From contig JAUCFP010000006.1 of NCBI GenBank assembly GCA_030348385.1, forward strand, positions 1,054,001-1,118,000: DNA of 64,000 nt, given 5' to 3'. Source of the stretch: Cytobacillus sp. NJ13 (GTDB taxonomy: Bacteria > Bacillota > Bacilli > Bacillales > Cytobacillaceae). Made by a program: the position numbers and the translations under genes. Positions within the stretch are counted from its first letter, which is position 1. The number at the start of each line of letters is the position of its first letter. Shown in pieces: positions 26,230-34,907 of this stretch. The notes beneath the pieces were generated by a model that was not told the origin of the DNA, made no database searches, and saw nothing but the letters and a program-made list of their open reading frames with translations.

Positions 26230-27198
26230 ATGAAACCATTAAAAGGGCAGCATCATGTCTCTGCCATAACAGCCAATGCTCAGAAGAACTATGAGTTTTA
26301 CACCAGAATCCTTGGAATGCGGCTTGTAAAAAAGACAGTAAACCAGGATGATACCACGATGTATCATTTATTTTATGCAGATGAAAGGGGTAACCCTGGC
26401 ACTGACTTAACGTTTTTTGAAATTAAAAATGCTGGCCGCACTTACAGGGGGACGGACAGTATAACTTGTACATTTCTGCGTGTGCCATCTGATGAATCGC
26501 TTCTTTATTGGAAAAAGAGACTGTCAGAACAAGATGTTTTGCATGAAGAAATAAGAGAAGCAGACGGAAAGAAGATGCTGTTCTTTGAAGATTTCGAAGG
26601 CCAGCGTTTGGCCCTGATTTCCGATCAAAATAATAAAGGAGTAAAAGGAGGGAGGCCATGGGATAGAGCTGCTGTTCCTCCAAACCATGGAATAATCGGG
26701 CTCGGACCCGTAATGCTCACCGTCTCTGAGCTCGAACCCACCGCAAACCTGCTTACAGAAGTAATGGAATATCGAAGAATAGGCAAATATTCTTTGGATG
26801 AAGATACTGTAGTTGTATTTGAAACCGGTGAAGGAGGAAACGGAGCAGAAATCCATATTAAAGAACGCCATGATTTGCCGAAGCAGCGTCCAGGCCGGGG
26901 AAGTGTCCACCATGTTGCTTTTCGGGTGGAAAATGAAGAGGAATTAAGAAACTGGGTACGAAAACTGAAAGAATTGCGGATTGCCAGCTCTGGTTTTGTA
27001 GAAAGGTATTATTTCAAATCTTTATATTTCCGGGAACCGAACGGTATTCTTTTTGAGCTGGCAACAGATGGACCTGGATTTGAAGCAGATGAACCTTTCG
27101 ACCAATTAGGAGAAAAGCTTGCACTTCCTCCATATATTGAAAACAGGCGGGAGGAAATCGAGGCAAAAATAAAACCTCTGGATACCAAAAATGAATAA
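26230..27198 (+). CDS. Ring-cleaving extradiol dioxygenase, VOC superfamily (Mhq-type)
   Basis: The 322-residue protein has two tandem vicinal-oxygen-chelate modules. The metal-ligand region begins at H8/H9 in GQHHVSAIT; GRGSVHHVAFRV opens the second module, and the C-terminal Glu lies in GILFELATDGPGF. Length and motifs fit the MhqA/MhqE/MhqO group of B. subtilis, which opens hydroquinone rings and protects against quinone stress. No MhqR-type regulator or quinone reductase is adjacent. Expression control could not be read from the upstream region. Confidence 0.85.
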   Translation: MKPLKGQHHVSAITANAQKNYEFYTRILGMRLVKKTVNQDDTTMYHLFYADERGNPGTDLTFFEIKNAGRTYRGTDSITCTFLRVPSDESLLYWKKRLSEQDVLHEEIREADGKKMLFFEDFEGQRLALISDQNNKGVKGGRPWDRAAVPPNHGIIGLGPVMLTVSELEPTANLLTEVMEYRRIGKYSLDEDTVVVFETGEGGNGAEIHIKERHDLPKQRPGRGSVHHVAFRVENEEELRNWVRKLKELRIASSGFVERYYFKSLYFREPNGILFELATDGPGFEADEPFDQLGEKLALPPYIENRREEIEAKIKPLDTKNE

Positions 27199-27205
27199 AA
27201 ATAGT

Positions 27206-27243
27206 GTAAGGGGATGAACAAAAGTGTTCGTCCCTTACTTTTG
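27206..27243 (+). terminator. Terminator after the dioxygenase gene
   Basis: GTAAGGG (27206-27212) and CCCTTAC (27232-27238) form an outer stem with GAAC/GTTC inside, followed by TTTTTG. Confidence 0.85.
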
Positions 27244-27331
27244 AAGTTGAAACTTTTTATAGAGTTTATTCGTTTAATATATAATAAGGGGATATAATAA
27301 TGGAACTTAAAGAAATAGAGAAGGAGTCATC

Positions 27332-29410
27332 ATGGAAAAATTTCAGCGTTTCAAAGAAGCTTTTGCAGGGTTTTGGCGCAAAAAGCACCTGACACAAATT
27401 CTGCTTCTTTTAACACTAACTATAATACTTTTAACCATTCTATTTTTTGCGTTTCTGGCAGCAACAGCAAACGTGGAGACCTTAAAAGAAGGTTTAAGGC
27501 AGTCAACTGTTATTTACGATAAAGATGGTGATGCTGCTGCAGGACTTGCGGAGAATAGGGCTGAGGGTGCAAATATTGAAGAATTGCCGGATTACGTGGG
27601 CAATGCCGTTATTGCAATTGAAGATGAACGCTTTTATAAGCATTACGGTTTCGATATCAAAGGCATTGCCAGAGCCTTTTTTGGAAATTTATTTGCAGGG
27701 AGCATTACCGGCGGAGGAAGTACCATTACTCAGCAGCTGGCCAAAAATGCTTTGCTTTCCCCTGAACAGACGTATAAGCGAAAAGCTGAAGAACTGTTTC
27801 TGGCCGTAGAAATCGAAAAAAATTATAAAAAAAATGAAATCCTGCAAATGTATTTAAATCAGGTATATTTCGGAAGCGGTTCATGGGGAATCGAACAGGC
27901 ATCCAATAAGTATTTCAGCAAAACCCCAAAGGAACTGAGCATAAGCGAGAGTGCACTGCTTGCAGGATTGCTCCAATCGCCTTCTGCACTCGATCCTTAC
28001 AATCACTACGAAAGGGCAATGAAAAGAAGGAATGTTGTCCTTGGAAAGATGAAAGAGCACAAGATGATTTCAGCTGAAGAGTATGAGAACGCTGTAAATG
28101 AAAAGATCCAATTAAAGGAAGGGACACGGAGCAAGCAAGAAAGAAAATACCCTTACTATGTTGATGCCGTCCTGGATGAAGCTATAAATAAGTACGGATT
28201 AACCCAGGAAGAGATTTTTACAAGAGGGTACAAAATATATACGGAAATGGATCAGAATCTGCAATCAAGCCTGGAAAATGTTTATGAAAAGGATTCAATC
28301 TTCCCTCCGGGCATGAATGGAGAAATTGTCCAGAGTGGTGCTGTCCTTCTTGATCCTGCTTCAGGAGGTGTCAGAGGGCTTGTCGGCGGCAGAGGTGAAC
28401 ATGTTTTCAGAGGATTCAACAGGGCCACACACATCAAAGCCCAGCCTGGATCAACACTCAAGCCATTAGCGGTCTACACACCTGCACTTGAAGAAGGCTA
28501 CTCACCAACATCCATGCTGAAAGATGAACAAGTAACATACGGAGATTACACTCCAGCTAATGCTTCCGGGCAATATGCGGGCGAAGTGTCCATGTATAAA
28601 GCTGTGGAAGATTCTATCAATGTCCCAGCCGTTTGGCTCCTTAATGAAATAGGACTTGATAAAGGGCTGGATGCGCTTGACAGGTTCGGCATACCGCTTG
28701 AAAAAGAAGATGAATATTTAGGGATTGCATTAGGCGGAATGAGAAAAGGGGTCTCACCCTTAAAGCTGGCAGAAGCATATGCGGCATTTCCAAATGGCGG
28801 AAAGCGGCAAGATGCCCATTTGATTACGAAAATAGTTGGCCCAACAGGCAGCATCATTGCCGAACGCGATAAGGAAACAGTTAAAGTTACGACGAAAACG
28901 GTATCGAATCAAATGACTTCCATGCTTTTAAATGTGGTTGAAACGGGCACAGGCAGCGCAACGAAGATAGAAGGAGTTCAAATCGCCGGAAAAACGGGAT
29001 CAACCCAGCTTCCTTATAAAGACATTAACGGAACGAAAGACCAATGGTTTGTAGGTTATACACCGAATCTGGTTGGCGCCGTTTGGCTGGGGTATGACCA
29101 GACAGACAGGGAACATTATTTGTCAAAAAGCAGCTCTGAAACAGCTGTTCCTGTTTTTAGGGCGATAATGGAATCTAGCCTGCCATACATGCAGGAAGGT
29201 GAATTTACTACTAAATCGGTAAACGAAAAGCTGGAAAAAAAGGAATTAACAGAAGAAATTGGACAAACCATTAAAGAACAGGCTGAAAAATTTGAAGGCA
29301 AAATAAGAGAAGATCTTCCAATCTGGAAGGAAAAATTGAGAGAAGGCAAGCAGGAACTTGAGGAATTCGGCAGATTCCTGAAAGACAAATGGGATCAATT
29401 CAGCAATTAG
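27332..29410 (+). CDS. pbpG: Class A penicillin-binding protein (PbpG/PbpF-like)
   Basis: The 692-residue bifunctional peptidoglycan synthase has a cytoplasmic head, one membrane anchor (about 22-45), a GT51 glycosyltransferase domain and a transpeptidase domain. The GT51 acid is E97 in IEDERFYKHYG, and GGGSTITQQLAKNAL follows. The transpeptidase has S374 in GSTLK, the SIN motif at 428-430 and KTGST at 554-558. The length matches PbpG and PbpF of B. subtilis, which act in the forespore during spore wall synthesis. The C-terminal 60 residues are a charged helical tail. The start has GAAGGAG. Confidence 0.92.
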   Translation: MEKFQRFKEAFAGFWRKKHLTQILLLLTLTIILLTILFFAFLAATANVETLKEGLRQSTVIYDKDGDAAAGLAENRAEGANIEELPDYVGNAVIAIEDERFYKHYGFDIKGIARAFFGNLFAGSITGGGSTITQQLAKNALLSPEQTYKRKAEELFLAVEIEKNYKKNEILQMYLNQVYFGSGSWGIEQASNKYFSKTPKELSISESALLAGLLQSPSALDPYNHYERAMKRRNVVLGKMKEHKMISAEEYENAVNEKIQLKEGTRSKQERKYPYYVDAVLDEAINKYGLTQEEIFTRGYKIYTEMDQNLQSSLENVYEKDSIFPPGMNGEIVQSGAVLLDPASGGVRGLVGGRGEHVFRGFNRATHIKAQPGSTLKPLAVYTPALEEGYSPTSMLKDEQVTYGDYTPANASGQYAGEVSMYKAVEDSINVPAVWLLNEIGLDKGLDALDRFGIPLEKEDEYLGIALGGMRKGVSPLKLAEAYAAFPNGGKRQDAHLITKIVGPTGSIIAERDKETVKVTTKTVSNQMTSMLLNVVETGTGSATKIEGVQIAGKTGSTQLPYKDINGTKDQWFVGYTPNLVGAVWLGYDQTDREHYLSKSSSETAVPVFRAIMESSLPYMQEGEFTTKSVNEKLEKKELTEEIGQTIKEQAEKFEGKIREDLPIWKEKLREGKQELEEFGRFLKDKWDQFSN

Positions 29411-29419
29411 CAGAAGATT

Positions 29420-29451
29420 GAGAATGGCCAAAGTAGCCGTTCTCTTTTTTT
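29420..29451 (+). terminator. Terminator after pbpG
   Basis: GAGAATGGC (29420-29428) pairs with GCCGTTCTC (29436-29444), followed by seven T residues. Confidence 0.88.
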
Positions 29452-29538
29452 GCCTCAGTAAAACTTTATACTGGAATAATTCAGCAAAACAGTGTAATCT
29501 AAGTATTTATAGCACCCACTAACAAAACGACAGCATAC

Positions 29539-29555
29539 GCTAGCGAATTGCTAGC
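29539..29555 (+). promoter_or_regulatory. Inverted repeat GCTAGC-N5-GCTAGC before the RHH gene
   Basis: Two GCTAGC palindromes are separated by GAATT and lie 31 bp before the ribbon-helix-helix gene. This could be an autoregulatory operator, since RHH proteins bind such paired half-sites. No test is possible from sequence alone. Confidence 0.35.
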
Positions 29556-29585
29556 TTACAGATATTAATAGCTAGGAGGATTCAT

Positions 29586-29780
29586 ATGAGTGGAGAAACC
29601 CGTATTCAGCTTAATGTCCGCATATCAAAAGAGACTTCAAATATGCTGGATGAAATTGTGGATTATTATCAGGAAAACACGAAACTCGGCAGGATTTATA
29701 AAGGCGACGTTTTAACAGATATTATTGAAAAATCATTTGAAGTAATGAATAAGCAAAAAAAGCTCAATAAGAAATTTTAA
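29586..29780 (+). CDS. Small ribbon-helix-helix DNA-binding protein
   Basis: This 64-residue protein begins with the strand TRIQLNVRISKET, followed by the helices SNMLDEIVDYYQ and KGDVLTDIIEKSFEVM, the ribbon-helix-helix (CopG/Arc) pattern. The start has GCTAGGAGG. It is followed 21 bp later by an HD-domain hydrolase and probably forms an operon with it. It is not an obvious antitoxin, because the HD protein is a normal-sized enzyme. It may regulate its own operon through the upstream inverted repeat. Confidence 0.75.
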   Translation: MSGETRIQLNVRISKETSNMLDEIVDYYQENTKLGRIYKGDVLTDIIEKSFEVMNKQKKLNKKF

Positions 29781-29801
29781 TCCTGATTGGAGGGGGATTA
29801 C

Positions 29802-30326
29802 ATGAGAGATGTAAAACTAACCGATATATATCAGCATCGGATCGCACAGAAATATATTACACGCTCCGGCATCGCTCATGCTATTGCAGTTTCCTATCAT
29901 GCTTTCCAGCTCGCAAAAGAATCCGAAGAGGATGTTGATTCTGCGGCTAAAGCGGGTTTCATGCATGACATCGGCCATTATACCTGGTACAAAAATGGAA
30001 AGTGGGATTACGACCTTTACCGGCAGAATGACATTCATGCCATCAAAGGTGCTGAGCGGGCACATAAACTCCTGATCAGGCTTGGTGAAAACCCGATTAA
30101 AGCAAAAGAAATTGCCTTATCCATCCTTTTTCACACGGATTCATTTCTGCCTGGCGGTGAGGTTGTAAGAACTCCGCTGCAATCCATTGTCAAATTGGCA
30201 GATGAAAAAGATGAAGAACCCGGAGGAGCGCATCATTATCGTGAACTCGATTTTGAGCGGGCTATGAAAAGCCTAGAAATTCTCGATAATAAGATTGATA
30301 ATTATCTTAAGAAAAAAGAAGAATAA
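29802..30326 (+). CDS. HD-domain phosphohydrolase
   Basis: The 174-residue protein contains the HD metal site, H26 in GIAHAIAVSYHA, H55/D56 in FMHDIGH, and a later Asp in VKLADEKDEE. I start at ATG 29802 after TTGGAGGGGG; the longer frame begins at a TTG inside that ribosome binding site. HD hydrolases of this size often cleave nucleotides or their phosphoesters. The extra HTDSF segment suggests a metal-dependent phosphatase. The substrate is unknown. It is probably cotranscribed with the upstream RHH gene. Confidence 0.8.
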   Translation: MRDVKLTDIYQHRIAQKYITRSGIAHAIAVSYHAFQLAKESEEDVDSAAKAGFMHDIGHYTWYKNGKWDYDLYRQNDIHAIKGAERAHKLLIRLGENPIKAKEIALSILFHTDSFLPGGEVVRTPLQSIVKLADEKDEEPGGAHHYRELDFERAMKSLEILDNKIDNYLKKKEE

Positions 30327-30455
30327 CCTAAATTTCTGTCATGTTATGCGCTTCCCCAGGAAATCCGTTACTTATAAACTGCTATTTCTTGAAGGGAAGC
30401 GACTGTTTCATGAAGAAATATAATTTATGGAAATGATCCGATTATCAATTTTATT

Positions 30456-30617
30456 ATGTGCAGGGATGGTGTTGCGGCAGTGAGGGCAAGGACTCGAAGA
30501 CAACAGTCATTTAATGTGGAAGAAATCAAATTTAAATTAACAACTGTATTTCTGCATCTCTCATTTTATGCATTTATCACATTTATCCTAATTTTATTTT
30601 TGGAGTTATTTGGTTAA
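30456..30617 (+). CDS. Possible small membrane protein
   Basis: The otherwise gene-free stretch 30327-30670 contains an open frame from ATG 30456 (53 residues) or GTG 30480 (45 residues, after GGGATGG). The product has a basic head (RARTRRQQSFNVEEIKFK) and one hydrophobic segment, VFLHLSFYAFITFILILFLEL, ending in FG-stop. The positive-inside pattern is convincing for a single-pass membrane peptide, but start signals are weak. I do not recognise a family. Confidence 0.35.
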   Translation: MCRDGVAAVRARTRRQQSFNVEEIKFKLTTVFLHLSFYAFITFILILFLELFG

Positions 30618-30670
30618 AGTACATACAAACGTTCCAGGGCAAAGTAAGCGGCTTTGCCCTGGAGTGAACA

Positions 30671-31327
30671 TTATTCTCTTGACAATATGCCTTTTTCCCT
30701 TAAATAAGCTTCCACTTCTCTAAATTCTTCTACTGGCACAAAGGATATGTCTTTTTTCCGAAGAAGATCCTGAAGCCCATTTTTGGCAAAAGTGATGTCA
30801 GCATACTCCGCCGGGTGGGAATCCGGTTCACTGTCCCCAATAAAAACCACAGTTTCATATTCCTTCTTTAAGTCCTGAATAACCTTCGATTTATCAATAC
30901 CATATCTTTCAGAGTAATGCTGATGATTCTTATCTATATTCATGTGCACATTCTTCTCATGATAATGCCCTTCATTCGAAAAAACCTTAACATGTTCTAC
31001 TCCAAATTTCTTTAATAGATGATAAATATAATAGTCTGTGCCGGCACTCAAAATATAAAAATCTCCGCCGTTCTGCTGAATCTTTTCAATAAAATCAGGT
31101 ACATATTCATCTATTTCTATTGAATAAATATCGCTGATAATTTGTTCTTCATCCTGATTGATGGAAGTGAAGACTTTATTCAAAAAGTCGATGTCTTTTA
31201 TCTCTCCAGCCTTCCACTTGGGCATCAGAATGCGCCCCTCCGGAAAATATTTATCCATCATAATCAGATAAAAGTCTCTTTTTGAAATTGTTCCGTCAAA
31301 ATCTGAGACAAAAGCCCATTTTTTCAT
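30671..31327 (-). CDS. HAD-family phosphatase (MtnX-like)
   Basis: This 218-residue protein belongs to the HAD-IB phosphatases. The nucleophile is D9 in VSDFDGT with D11 as acid/base, motif II is SAG in FYILSAGTDYY, and motif III/IV is GDSEPD. I start at ATG 31327 with TTGGAGG upstream; the longer frame begins inside that site. It resembles MtnX of methionine salvage, but no other salvage genes are nearby, so the substrate is uncertain. It is cytosolic. Confidence 0.8.
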   Translation of the reverse strand: MKKWAFVSDFDGTISKRDFYLIMMDKYFPEGRILMPKWKAGEIKDIDFLNKVFTSINQDEEQIISDIYSIEIDEYVPDFIEKIQQNGGDFYILSAGTDYYIYHLLKKFGVEHVKVFSNEGHYHEKNVHMNIDKNHQHYSERYGIDKSKVIQDLKKEYETVVFIGDSEPDSHPAEYADITFAKNGLQDLLRKKDISFVPVEEFREVEAYLREKGILSRE

Positions 31328-31491
31328 TCTATAAACCTCCAATAAGACATTTCTGCTTTTTATACTGCTATGCTATCTTAACTTTACCCTTTGTTTTTTA
31401 TGTTCAATCAGTGAAATAACGTCTTTTAATTTTATTCCTGGAGAGATTAATGGTATTATTAATTTGATTTTTACATAAGGAGATGATTAGT

Positions 31492-31929
31492 ATGGCAGAA
31501 AAAGGATACATATTAATGAAAAACGGTGAAAAGGTTGAATTTGAACTATATCCTGAAGCGGCACCAGGGACAGTTGAAAACTTCAAAAAGCTGGCGAACG
31601 AAGGCTTTTATAATGGTTTATCTTTCCATCGTGTAATCCCTGGGTTTGTAAGCCAAGGGGGCTGCCCGAATGGAACAGGAACTGGCGGACCTGGGTATAC
31701 AATCAAATGTGAAACAGAAGGCAACCCTCATAAGCATGAAGAAGGTTCTCTATCTATGGCACACGCGGGCCGTGACACAGGCGGAAGCCAGTTCTTTATC
31801 GTTCATGAGCCACAGCCTCACTTAAACGGTGTTCACACTGTTTTTGGAAAAGTTACTTCAGGCATTGAAGCAGTCAAAGCGATGAGAAATGGCGATGTTA
31901 TGGAGAAAGTTGAAATTCTTGAAGGATAA
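31492..31929 (+). CDS. ppiB: Cyclophilin-type peptidyl-prolyl isomerase PpiB
   Basis: The 145-residue protein has the cyclophilin core, with [13 protein letters not shown] (catalytic Arg), GGSQFFIVH and [11 protein letters not shown]. It closely matches B. subtilis PpiB, which catalyses proline isomerisation in the cytosol. I use ATG 31492 (MAEKGY), nine bases after AAGGAG; ATG 31483 directly abuts that site. A strong terminator follows, so it is monocistronic. Confidence 0.95.
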   Translation: MAEKGYILMKNGEKVEFELYPEAAPGTVENFKKLANEGFYNGLSFHRVIPGFVSQGGCPNGTGTGGPGYTIKCETEGNPHKHEEGSLSMAHAGRDTGGSQFFIVHEPQPHLNGVHTVFGKVTSGIEAVKAMRNGDVMEKVEILEG

Positions 31930-31940
31930 ATAGTTCAGCA

Positions 31941-31967
31941 AAAAGAGCCGAATTGGCTCTTTTTTTG
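31941..31967 (+). terminator. Terminator after ppiB
   Basis: AAAAGAGCC (31941-31949) pairs with GGCTCTTTT after a 5-nt loop, with a run of T residues. Confidence 0.9.
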
Positions 31968-32036
31968 TTTTGCCATAAATACCTGGCTGAAAATTCCTTA
32001 TACTAAGAAAAACTAACTGTATTGGAGTTGATGTGA

Positions 32037-32228
32037 TTGGGTGCCATTGAAAGAAACGGCTACCGGTTTGAGCCTGAATTTAGCGTCATCAGCCAGAACG
32101 GTGCCATACATGTTTTTCATAATGGAAAATTTGTAGAAGAACTTAAATTCGAATTTTCCGGAAAATTCCCCGAAAACGACCAAATAGAAGAGATGGTTGC
32201 TCAGTATTGCAATAGGTATGGATTGTAG
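32037..32228 (+). CDS. ybxH: YbxH-family small protein
   Basis: This 63-residue protein starts at TTG 32037, after GGAGTTGATGTGA. The sequence GAIERNGYRFEPEFSVI, followed by NGAIHVFHNGKFVEE, is a compact beta-rich pattern that I associate with the Bacillus YbxH family. It has no signal peptide or membrane segment. A GC-rich stem-loop follows (32245-32272). Its function is unknown. Confidence 0.6.
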   Translation: MGAIERNGYRFEPEFSVISQNGAIHVFHNGKFVEELKFEFSGKFPENDQIEEMVAQYCNRYGL

Positions 32229-32244
32229 AAATTCCTCTATGTTT

Positions 32245-32272
32245 GGCGCCCTGCGGTATGGAGAAGGGCGCC
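32245..32272 (+). terminator. GC-rich stem-loop after ybxH
   Basis: GGCGCCC and GGGCGCC form a strong 7-bp stem. The tail TGTCCCTATTTT is a poor U-tract, so termination may be inefficient. Confidence 0.5.
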
Positions 32273-32364
32273 TGTCCCTATTTTCCACTTAAGAGTGTTT
32301 CTTTTAAACCCAAGTGGATTTTATGTAAAATAACTATACCTTGATATTAAGAGAGGATGGTTAT

Positions 32365-32877
32365 ATGAAGTCTATTAAAGACCATTTGGAAAAAAATCTT
32401 GATTTGCTTTTTGTCGGCTTCAATCCAAGCATTCGGTCAGGAGAGACCGGCCATCATTTTGCAAACCCAAACAACCGCTTTTGGAAAATTCTTCATGAAT
32501 CAGGCTTAACTCCCCGTAAATACGCCGCAACAGAAGACTATAAATTATTGGAATTGGGCTATGGAATGACAAATATTGTTGCAAGGCCTACTAAAGCAGC
32601 CGATGAAATAACGAAGGAAGAATATATAGAAGGAAGAGCAGAGCTGATGAAAAAAATAGCTGAACTTAAGCCAAAGGTCATTTGCTTTGTTGGAAAAGGG
32701 GTATATCAGGAATACAGCCGCAAAAAAAAGCTGCCATGGGGAATTCAGGAGGAATCAGTAGTTCCCGGTACTATCGACTTTGTTGCTCCTTCATCTTCCG
32801 GGCTTGTCAGAATGAAAATAGATGAAATCATACAAATCTATGAGGAGATTCCGGAGCTTTTAAAAACTCTTAGATAA
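32365..32877 (+). CDS. mug: Mug/TDG-family mismatch-specific DNA glycosylase
   Basis: The 170-residue protein removes uracil or thymine mispaired with guanine and starts base-excision repair. The active-site segment FVGFNPSIRSG is present near the N-terminus, GYGMTNIVARPT in the middle, and the DNA-contacting loop APSSSGL near the end. I start at ATG 32365 after AGAGAGGATGG; the longer frame lacks a start signal. The length agrees with E. coli Mug. It stands alone. Confidence 0.88.
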   Translation: MKSIKDHLEKNLDLLFVGFNPSIRSGETGHHFANPNNRFWKILHESGLTPRKYAATEDYKLLELGYGMTNIVARPTKAADEITKEEYIEGRAELMKKIAELKPKVICFVGKGVYQEYSRKKKLPWGIQEESVVPGTIDFVAPSSSGLVRMKIDEIIQIYEEIPELLKTLR

Positions 32878-33069
32878 ACCAATTACTTGAATGCTTTTTG
32901 ATATAAGCCTAATGCATTCATAGTCCAAATATCACAAATTCTTCCTTTTTATTATCACAATTCTATTAAATTTCGCTACCAACGGTACTGTTAATTAATA
33001 TTCAGAATTGTTAAAATGGATCCAACAGCAAGAACCAGCTTCAATTTAATCTCTTAAGGAGGGAAAGAA

Positions 33070-34035
33070 ATGGAGCAATATGTTCGTGTTATTCCTTTTA
33101 AGGTGATTGGTCAGGAAGAGGATGTTAAGGAAGTTCCAAAAGGCGTGGAATTGATTCAGGCGCCAAAAATGTGGAACGAAACAAAAGGAAAAGGAATTAA
33201 AATTGCTGTTTTGGACACCGGATGCGACTTAAGCCATGCTGATCTGAAGGATCGAATAACTGGAGGACGGAATTTTACAGACGACGATAACAGTGATCCT
33301 ACTATTTTCAAAGACTATAATGGCCACGGCACCCATGTTGCAGGGACTATCGCTGCGCATGAAAATGATGCTGGTGTCATTGGGGTAGCTCCTGAAGCTG
33401 ATCTCCTTATTGTGAAGGTCTTAAACAAGGATGGTTCCGGCCAATACGAATGGATCATTAATGGCATTCATTATGCCATCGAACAAAATGCTGATATCAT
33501 CTCCATGTCACTTGGCGGACCAGCTGATGTTCCTGAATTGCATGATGCGATAAAAGCTGCTGTTAAAAAGAATATCCTTGTGGTCTGCGCAGCAGGAAAT
33601 GAAGGGGATGGGGACGATTCTACCGACGAGTTTGCTTATCCCGGCTGCTACAATGAGGTGATTAGTGTGGGTGCTATAAACCTTGAGAGGGATTCTTCCG
33701 AATTTACAAACTCACATAATGAAATAGATTTGGTGGCACCTGGTGAAGAGATATTATCTACCTTTTTGAACGGGAAATACGCAACGCTTAGCGGCACTTC
33801 AATGGCAGCACCACACGTTTCAGGTGCGCTGGCCCTAATCAAAGATTTAGCAAACAAGCAATTTGAAAGAAAACTTTCAGAACCAGAACTTTACGCACAA
33901 TTAATCAGAAGGACAGTTCCGTTAGGCAATTCGCCTAAACTGGAAGGAAACGGGCTTGTTTATTTAACCGTACCTGAGCATTTAGCCGGGATCTTTGACC
34001 GACAATTCAAATCCATGGTTCATAATGCTATATGA
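33070..34035 (+). CDS. ispA: Intracellular subtilisin-family serine protease IspA
   Basis: This 321-residue protease lacks a signal peptide and has the short N-terminal inhibitory extension of intracellular subtilisins, with VIPFKV standing for the usual LIPY/VIPY motif. The triad is D49 in VLDTGCD, H86 in NGHGTH and S244 in GTSMAAPH; the oxyanion Asn lies in AAGNEG. Its stop overlaps the next ATG by 4 bp, so it is translationally coupled to a nuclease gene. Such proteases degrade cytosolic proteins in late growth and sporulation. The start has AAGGAGGGAAAG. Confidence 0.93.
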   Translation: MEQYVRVIPFKVIGQEEDVKEVPKGVELIQAPKMWNETKGKGIKIAVLDTGCDLSHADLKDRITGGRNFTDDDNSDPTIFKDYNGHGTHVAGTIAAHENDAGVIGVAPEADLLIVKVLNKDGSGQYEWIINGIHYAIEQNADIISMSLGGPADVPELHDAIKAAVKKNILVVCAAGNEGDGDDSTDEFAYPGCYNEVISVGAINLERDSSEFTNSHNEIDLVAPGEEILSTFLNGKYATLSGTSMAAPHVSGALALIKDLANKQFERKLSEPELYAQLIRRTVPLGNSPKLEGNGLVYLTVPEHLAGIFDRQFKSMVHNAI

Positions 34036-34841
34036 TTAAAGTGAACAATATTTCAGCGGCTTGGGCAGAGGCTCAGTCAAAGTATATTGAAAGTGTTCAG
34101 AATGAACCCTATTACGACGCTCAGAAGGATATCATCAATCAGGAGGAATACTACAGCACCCTTGATTTTGAAAAAGAAGACATCCCAGAACAAATCCATA
34201 CTCTGATGGTTCGTACCCATAACCGGCAATTGGATTACTCACCTCACCAATATGTATATCCATGGGTGGATCTGCAGGAAAACCTCAAGCTAAAAAGTTT
34301 ATATTCAGGGAAAGGCATCGACCCGCTTAAAGCCATTGACCAGGATCTCAAGCTCCTGCAGTCAATTCAGGAAAGCGGCTTCAGCAGCAGTGAAAGAGTT
34401 ATTTTTAATACAGAGCATGTCATTCCGCAATCCTGGTTTGAAGAAAGACAGCCAATGAGAGGGGATCTCCATCACCTGTTTGCCTGTGAACCGGCATGCA
34501 ACAGTATGAGAAGCAACTTCCCCTACTATGATTTTGAAACCTATGCTCCGGAATTCGAGGCTGAGAGTGTCAGGAACGGATGCGGAATGGCAGAACAGGA
34601 AAAGTTTGAGCCTGAATATGGAAAAGGTATTGCTGCAAGAGCAGTATTCTATTTTGCTGTCAGATATAATAAAGTAATTAAAATCGAAGAACAGATGGAT
34701 ATGCAGATTTTACTGAGATGGCATGCGGAATATCCAGTGACTGTATATGAGAAGCATAGGAACGCTGCCATTCAAGAACTCCAGGGAAACCGCAACCCAT
34801 TTATTGATTTTCCGGAACGTGCAAAGAAAATGTTAGGATAA
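34032..34841 (+). CDS. Endonuclease I family nuclease without signal peptide
   Basis: The 269-residue protein has the EndA/YurI (Endonuclease_1) motifs: FNTEHVIPQSWF with the catalytic His, GDLHHLFAC, CNSMRSNFPYYDF, and the distal GIAARAVFYFAVRY and GNRNPFIDFPE. Family members such as B. subtilis BsnB/YurI and E. coli EndA are secreted or periplasmic, but this one starts MIKVNNISAAW with no signal sequence. It overlaps ispA by ATGA and must be made with it. It should cut RNA or DNA non-specifically inside the cell unless controlled or released by lysis. Confidence 0.88.
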   Translation: MIKVNNISAAWAEAQSKYIESVQNEPYYDAQKDIINQEEYYSTLDFEKEDIPEQIHTLMVRTHNRQLDYSPHQYVYPWVDLQENLKLKSLYSGKGIDPLKAIDQDLKLLQSIQESGFSSSERVIFNTEHVIPQSWFEERQPMRGDLHHLFACEPACNSMRSNFPYYDFETYAPEFEAESVRNGCGMAEQEKFEPEYGKGIAARAVFYFAVRYNKVIKIEEQMDMQILLRWHAEYPVTVYEKHRNAAIQELQGNRNPFIDFPERAKKMLG

Positions 34842-34847
34842 TAAGAA

Positions 34848-34880
34848 AGCCCGCCTGAAACTCAGGCGGGTTTGTTTTAT
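34848..34880 (+). terminator. Terminator of the ispA-nuclease operon
   Basis: CCCGCCTGA (34850-34858) and TCAGGCGGG (34862-34870) form a perfect 9-bp stem with a 3-nt loop, followed by TTTGTTTT. Confidence 0.9.
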
Positions 34881-34907
34881 AATATAAGATAAAAAAGGAG
34901 CAATCAT

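Noticed and set aside
29586-30326. Toxin-antitoxin pair (RHH plus HD protein)
   Set aside because: The HD protein is a full-size metal hydrolase resembling housekeeping enzymes, with no known toxin motif.
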